Shown here: in pieces, positions 59,548 to 64,000 of the stretch
Position numbering within the stretch: position 1 is the stretch's first letter
Layout: every line of letters starts with the position of its first letter
Assembly (NCBI GenBank): GCA_016714765.1
Contig: JADKCF010000016.1
Span: 1 to 64,000 of the forward strand
Origin: Saprospiraceae bacterium
GTDB lineage: Bacteria; Bacteroidota; Bacteroidia; Chitinophagales; Saprospiraceae
Length of the DNA stretch: 64,000 nt
Reading direction: 5' to 3'
Program-made: the position numbers and the translations under genes
Notes under the pieces: model-generated
The model's database searches: none
What the model saw: only the letters and a program-made list of their open reading frames with translations
What the model was told of the DNA's origin: nothing

Positions 59548-61694
59548 ATGAAACCAATATCCATAACACCGACCTTTATAGGATTATCCCGGGAATCAGT
59601 ACGATTCTGTTTGTTTGGGATTAAGAATTTAATTTTTAATACTAAGCAAGTCGCTATAGTTTTTGCCCTTCTTTTGGCTTTCATCACAGGTGTGTATAGT
59701 CAGAACACTTATTATACTTTTACCGGGCCTGGTAATTGGACTGACGCATCCAAGTGGTCACCAGCATCTCCTCCCAATCCTCTTGGAAATGGGGATGTGA
59801 TCAATATTAATGGTGATTGCAATATAAATACTAATTACACCATCGGCGCAGGCGGCACTTTGGCCAACTATGGTACCCTGAACAACGAAGGCATTTTGGG
59901 CAACTATGGTACCCTGAACAACGAAGGCACTCTGAACTCTTCATTCAATACCCTTAGCAACTTCTCCTCAGGGATTCTAAACAACAACCCTTCCGGTACA
60001 ATGAACAATTACGGCTATCTGGACAATTACGGTACACTGAACAACTCCGCCTCTGGAATTCTGAACAACTTTGCAGGCTGGCTGAGCAACTACTCCGGTG
60101 GTACCTTATTAAACAACGGCATCATGACCAACGATATCGTCGGTAACATGGACAACTATAGCACCCTAACCAACAATGGAACATTTAACCTGAATGGGGT
60201 ACTTTATTTAAATACAACAAATGCAACATTACCCGATGGCACTTTTAACTGGAACAGCGGGGGTACAGTCATTATTGGAAATTGGAGTGTTATGACTGTC
60301 ACTAACCTTTTAACCATATCTTCAGGTAGAAATTTTAGAATGACGGTACGCTCAACATAAGCTCTGGCGGTACTCGGTAAACTCCGTACGATGATCATCG
60401 AAGGCTATTTGACCAACGACGGCACCTTGATTAACGACGGCACGACGACCAACAACGGCTCTCGACAACTACGGCACATGACCAACAACCCGGAAAACGA
60501 TGACCAATAACTCAAACTTGACTAACATGACCGGTGGTACCTTTCTCAACAACGGCATACTAATAAATTACTCCAGTACTCTGAATAATACCTTCACGAA
60601 AATCCTGAGTCAAGATGGCATCCTAAATAATAACTCCGGTAGCACCTTGTCCAACGACGGCACCTTGACCAACGACGGTTACCTGAACAACTATGGCACA
60701 TTGACCAACAACTCCGGAAAAACGCTAACCAACAATGCCATACTTACCAACGATGGCGGGACTCTCGATAACAATGGTACCTTAAACAACAATGGCACTT
60801 TACTGTACAGGCACAGTGGTTCAATCCGGCACTTTTAGTAATAATTCCACAGGTATGATAGCTCCCGGGTTAAGTCCGGGTAAACTGACCGTAACAGGGT
60901 CTTTAAATTTAGGTAATGGCACATACAATTGTGAGATTAATGGCACAAATCAGGGTACAAACTACGACTGGCTGGCTATCAGTGGTACCACCACTCTTAC
61001 CAATGCCAAACTTATATTGAATTGGGGTTTTACTCCTGTCGCAGGAGATGAGTTTACCATCCTCACCTATAGCAGCAAGGTAGGAGAGTTTGCACCAGGT
61101 AACGTCACTATTCCGTCTGTTTCTGGTCTTATTGTAGCCTTGATACAGGATGCCACATTCGTAAAGGTCACAGTATACGCTCCACTCCCTGTCAAGCTGG
61201 CAGATTTCAGTGGTAGCATAAGGGGTGGCGATGTCTATCTCGAATGGGAAACCTCCGTAGAGCAAAATAACCAAGGTTTTGAAATCCTCCGCAGCACAAA
61301 TGCAGGGAATTGGTCATCCATCGGTTTTGTTGAAAGCCATGGAGGTCTAAATGGAAATAGATATGAATATCTGGATACGGAACCAATGGCCGGACCAAAT
61401 TACTATCGTCTGCGACAACTCGACTATGACGGCAGAGTTGAATTATCAGACATTGTTATGGTCTTATGCAAAGATGCGAAATATATCCTGCATCTGTACC
61501 CTAATCCAGTACAGAGCCATGTGAGTCTCACAAACCTCGAGGGGCAGACCTTGTATAGTATCATAAATGAAATGGGACAGACACTGCAATCCGGCACAAC
61601 ATCTGGTGGCGAGGTCATCGATGTGCAAAGCCTCCCATCAGGCATGTATTATCTGCAAGCTGGCAATCAGGTATTAAAATTTATAAAACAGTAA
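59548..61694 (+). pseudogene. Asn/Gly-rich repeat T9SS-exported protein, frameshifted
   Basis: It starts with a signal anchor (QVAIVFALLLAFITGVYS) and a short beta domain (TGPGNWTDASKWSPASPPNP, DVININGDCNIN). The body is a solenoid of units like GTLNNYGTLNNEGTL, NNG and TNDGTL (59850-60790). Breaks near 60350, 60460-60500 and 60800 split it into three main frames. The C-terminal frame gives a sheet domain (APGLSPGKLTVTGSLNLG) and a T9SS sorting domain (LHLYPNPVQSHVSLT). A repeat of about 9-10 residues suggests a beta-helix surface adhesin or autotransporter-like protein. Repeats make assembly errors likely. Confidence 0.8.
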
Positions 61695-61755
61695 TAGGGT
61701 GATATTATTTATCATTACAATGACAATTACCGAACTTCTAAGCTAACCCTTTAGT

Positions 61756-61953
61756 ATGGTGGTGTCCATAGATAGTGATGGAAAAGTAGCACTCGTTGGG
61801 ATAAAAAAGGTTGCATATGAGAAATTTTTGGAGGGCGAAAAATTAAAGAACACCAAAGTAATGAAATCAAGCAAAAAATATGAAAAACAAAATTTTAACC
61901 TTTTTACTAATCCTTACCTCCCTTATAGGGTACTTGGAGTGGAGTGGAGATAA
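61756..61953 (+). CDS. Small hypothetical protein, doubtful
   Basis: A 65-codon frame with a plausible first half (MVVSIDSDGKVALVGIKKVA, then YEKFLEGEKLKNTKV) and a second half that overlaps the next gene's start and loses protein character. It may be a remnant of a gene ending near 61885. No family recognised. Confidence 0.25.
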   Translation: MVVSIDSDGKVALVGIKKVAYEKFLEGEKLKNTKVMKSSKKYEKQNFNLFTNPYLPYRVLGVEWR

Positions 61954-62281
61954 CCACACATTCTTGTTTCAGGCAGAGGTTGAAATAGTGCACAAACTTT
62001 TTACAAACCCAAGTTCTGTGGTTCATCCATTCATATTACTTCCATTAATCGGACAAATTTTATTATTCATTACATTATTTCAAAAACCACCCAGTAAGAT
62101 ATTAACCTACATCAGCATTGGTGGTTTAGGGATGTTATTGGGTTTTATGTTTATAATTGGTTTGATAAGCCTGAATTTCAAAATTCTTTTGTCTTCTATT
62201 CCATTTATAATAGTGGCTGTATTGAAAATCAAACATTTACAAAAAACGAAACCGAATATTGATAATACCGCTAACTACTAA
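61880..62281 (+). CDS. Small integral membrane protein
   Basis: A 133-residue protein with four predicted helices: NKILTFLLILTSLIGYLEW, a segment around PFILLPLIGQILLFITLFQ, ISIGGLGMLLGFMFIIGLI, and ILLSSIPFIIVAVLKI. A basic tail ends it. No family recognised, though small proteins of this layout occur in Bacteroidota. It overlaps a dubious upstream frame and a GNAT remnant follows. Confidence 0.65.
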   Translation: MKNKILTFLLILTSLIGYLEWSGDNHTFLFQAEVEIVHKLFTNPSSVVHPFILLPLIGQILLFITLFQKPPSKILTYISIGGLGMLLGFMFIIGLISLNFKILLSSIPFIIVAVLKIKHLQKTKPNIDNTANY

Positions 62282-62459
62282 TCATATTGGCAGAGACATT
62301 CCTGATGAACTATATGTTTGGCTTGGCGTTTGGGAGAAAAATCTGGGAGCAATAAGATTTTATGAAAAAAATGGATTTGTACCATTCGACAAGCACATTT
62401 TCAGATTGGGCGACGAAAAGCAGACTGACATATTGATGATAATAAAGCTTGACAGCTAA
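62259..62459 (+). pseudogene. GNAT acetyltransferase, 3' fragment
   Basis: The text DELYVWLGVWEKNLGAIRFY, then EKNGFVPFDKHIFRLGDEKQ, and TDILMIIKLDS is the C-terminal third of a GNAT acetyltransferase, with the usual W(E)xNxxAIxFYxKxGF motif. The acetyl-CoA loop and N-terminal part are absent; the adjoining sequence is another gene. It is a broken remnant, not a functional enzyme. Confidence 0.75.
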
Positions 62460-62619
62460 AAATAAGTTCCTTACCAAAAAATCCCCACGGATTTTTCACT
62501 AAGTGCAGCGTAATGATATTCAACCATCGGGTCTAAAAAGCACTATGTTATCAAACCGACAATTGGCAGAAAATAAATTGCTTAGAATGGTGAATCTGAA
62601 CTATCTTTGAAAATATTTT

Positions 62620-63578
62620 ATGTTTATGTACAGGCTACTTCATACTACCACACTACTTTTATTAAGTCTCTGGGTATCAGGTCAGAATAATCATTATTTT
62701 ATCGATCATGCCAGATGGGTATATCAGACAGAAGAAAGTTATGAACCGGGTCAGATATTTATGTATTCTGGTGTAGAAGAAAATACTATCCTTGGCGATA
62801 CCATTTTAGACGGAGCTCTCTATAAAAAATTGTACAAAAGATTCATTCATTATAATAGCACAAAACCACCATTTCCTCATCAAGGTGCAACCACAACTTC
62901 TTATGAAAAGAGAGGGCCAACTTTTATCAGATATGATTCATCAGAAAACAAGGTTTTTTACAGAGAAAATGTTGACTCTTCGGAAGTAGTTATTTATAAT
63001 TTTAATGCAATGGTAGGTGACACAATACCTCTAAGTACAAAATACTATAACGGCAACAAAGTATTAGGAATAGATACCATTTCCCTTTTGGGAAACCATC
63101 ACCGGCTGTATGTTCTTGACACTAATATTCCTATCCAAAATGGTATTGTTGAAGGTATAGGTGGATTAAATGGATTAACCTTTAATCAACCTTCTTTTCC
63201 GGCAGTAAGCGGTGGTTTATTGATGACTGATTTAGTTTGTTTTGAATATAAAGACAGCACATATTTTTCACCTTGGGCATCACACAATCAAATACCATGT
63301 CCTTCCAAATCTGACTTTATTTCTAGTTCGAAAGATATTTTTTATGAACAAGTTAATATTTTTCCGAATCCAAGCATTGGGTCATTTACTGTTAAGTTTC
63401 CAGAAAATTATATAGGTTCGACGTTTACGCTTTACAACTCAAATAACCAAATTATCCGAACGTGGATCATTCAAGATAAGATAATGACATTTGAAAACAT
63501 GGAAAAGGATTGGCTTTTTATATAATAAGAAGTAGTGAAGGCAAGACTATTTCTGGAAAAGTTATGATGCTTGATTAA
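62620..63578 (+). pseudogene. T9SS-exported protein of unknown function, one frameshift
   Basis: A signal peptide (MFMYRLLHTTTLLLLSLWVSGQ) is followed by a beta-rich region (ENTILGDTILDGALYKKLYK, DTIPLSTKYYNGNKVLGIDT) and the T9SS sorting domain (VNIFPNPSIGSFTVKFPENY). It ends at 63525 as read; one indel near 63517 (CTTTTTAT) continues IIRSSEGKTISGKVMMLD, the normal final strand, to 63578. The central part resembles small secreted proteins common in Saprospiria, of unknown role. Surface-exposed. Confidence 0.75.
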
Positions 63579-63601
63579 GCTATCCTATATTTTTTTTTAT
63601 A

Positions 63602-64000
63602 TCACACAATCTCACCATCCCTCATCTCAATAATTCTATCACTATTTCTGGCAAATTCCTCATCATGTGTCACAGCAATAATCGGTTGGCCAAAGCTTCT
63701 TGTCAAGTCCTTAAAAGTGTCAAAAACAATGGCTGTGTTTTTGCTGTCAAGATTACCCGTAGGTTCGTCACACATGATAATGTGTGGATCATTGATGAGT
63801 GCTCTTGCGATAGCTACTCTTTGTTGCTGACCACCTGATAATTTGCTGGCAGGTTTGAGAGCTTGATCTTCAAGCCCTAATAATTTCAATTTGTCATAAG
63901 CCCTACTTTCTATTTCCTGTGCTGTATATTTGCCTAGTTTTAATGCAGGTAGCATGATGTTTTTGAGACATGAAAACTCCGGCAAGAGATAGTGAAATTG
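63602..64000 (-). CDS. ABC transporter ATP-binding protein, LolD-like, 5' end outside window
   Basis: The last 132 residues of an ATPase of the LolD/MacB group, open to the window edge. It shows the Q-loop neighbourhood (FHYLLPEFSCLKNIMLPAL), the signature LSGGQQQRVAIARAL, Walker B IIMCDEPTGNLD, and H loop VTHDEE. Walker A lies beyond the edge. It differs clearly from the YbbA-like ATPase at 33843. It would power an FtsX-type permease or lipoprotein release, but the partner is not in the window. Confidence 0.9.
   Translation of the reverse strand, partial: QFHYLLPEFSCLKNIMLPALKLGKYTAQEIESRAYDKLKLLGLEDQALKPASKLSGGQQQRVAIARALINDPHIIMCDEPTGNLDSKNTAIVFDTFKDLTRSFGQPIIAVTHDEEFARNSDRIIEMRDGEIV

Noticed and set aside
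59850..60790. Possible diversity-generating retroelement target or CRISPR-like repeats
   Set aside because: The repeats are codon-phased Asn/Gly units; no reverse transcriptase or template repeat is seen.

Overview
The window looks like chromosome of a Bacteroidota bacterium, probably Saprospiria-like. The signs are low GC, several secreted proteins ending in type IX secretion (Por) sorting domains, a SusC/RagA-type TonB-dependent receptor with a carboxypeptidase-regulatory-like N-terminal domain, an RteC homologue, a LytS/LytTR pair, -7 boxes of the TAnnTTTG type, and DUF1800/DUF1501 and GH20/NagB gene sets typical of the phylum. Many reading frames are broken by one-base indels, often in homopolymers, as in an imperfectly polished long-read assembly. 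The breaks are far denser in 1-14 kb than in 28-58 kb, so real decay in the left part is also likely. Broken genes are given as one entry spanning all their pieces.

Layout. (1) 1-14 kb is a decayed defence and mobile island: type I restriction subunit HsdR (cut by the window edge), an intact YgjP-like metalloprotease overlapping it by ATGA, remnants of three small exported proteins, a long stretch without recognisable genes, a broken cytosolic response regulator and histidine kinase pair, two copies of a structured repeat, two plasmid-type small genes each followed by the same hairpin, and a heavily broken McrB/McrC type IV restriction system. (2) 14-17 kb holds a compact minus-strand operon (ARQK-family protein, DUF5675 protein, two small membrane proteins, terminator), a small Bacteroidota protein and RteC. 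(3) 17.5-26.3 kb is a minus-strand block: LytS/LytTR, two exported membrane-anchored proteins whose predicted mature form starts with His, two YHYH lipoproteins, a polysaccharide deacetylase and a TonB receptor. (4) 26.5-28.2 kb has a tyrosine integrase next to the 3' end of tRNA-Lys(TTT), with TGTCGC repeats between them. I infer that this is the right border of an integrated island covering most or all of 1-28 kb. (5) 28.2 kb onward looks like ordinary chromosome: RNase Z, an SSS symporter, a TesA/YbbA/YbbP-like set, an amino-sugar locus (GHL10-like, CBM9-like and GH20 proteins, NagB-LmbE fusion, MFS sugar porter, LacI regulator), large T9SS-exported proteins, a pirin, an FMN reductase, a DUF1800/DUF1501 pair, a metallophosphoesterase, an Asn-rich repeat protein, small fragments, and an ABC ATPase cut by the right edge.

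How the genes work together. At 35.4-44.6 kb, secreted or lipid-anchored enzymes would release amino sugars, the MFS porter would import them and NagB-LmbE would deaminate glucosamine-6-phosphate. Two palindromes of the form TTGTG-N6-CACAA, one in the nagB promoter and one in front of the LacI gene, suggest control by that repressor. The defence genes on the left would act against incoming DNA but most are broken as read here. No CRISPR array, rRNA or complete insertion sequence was seen.
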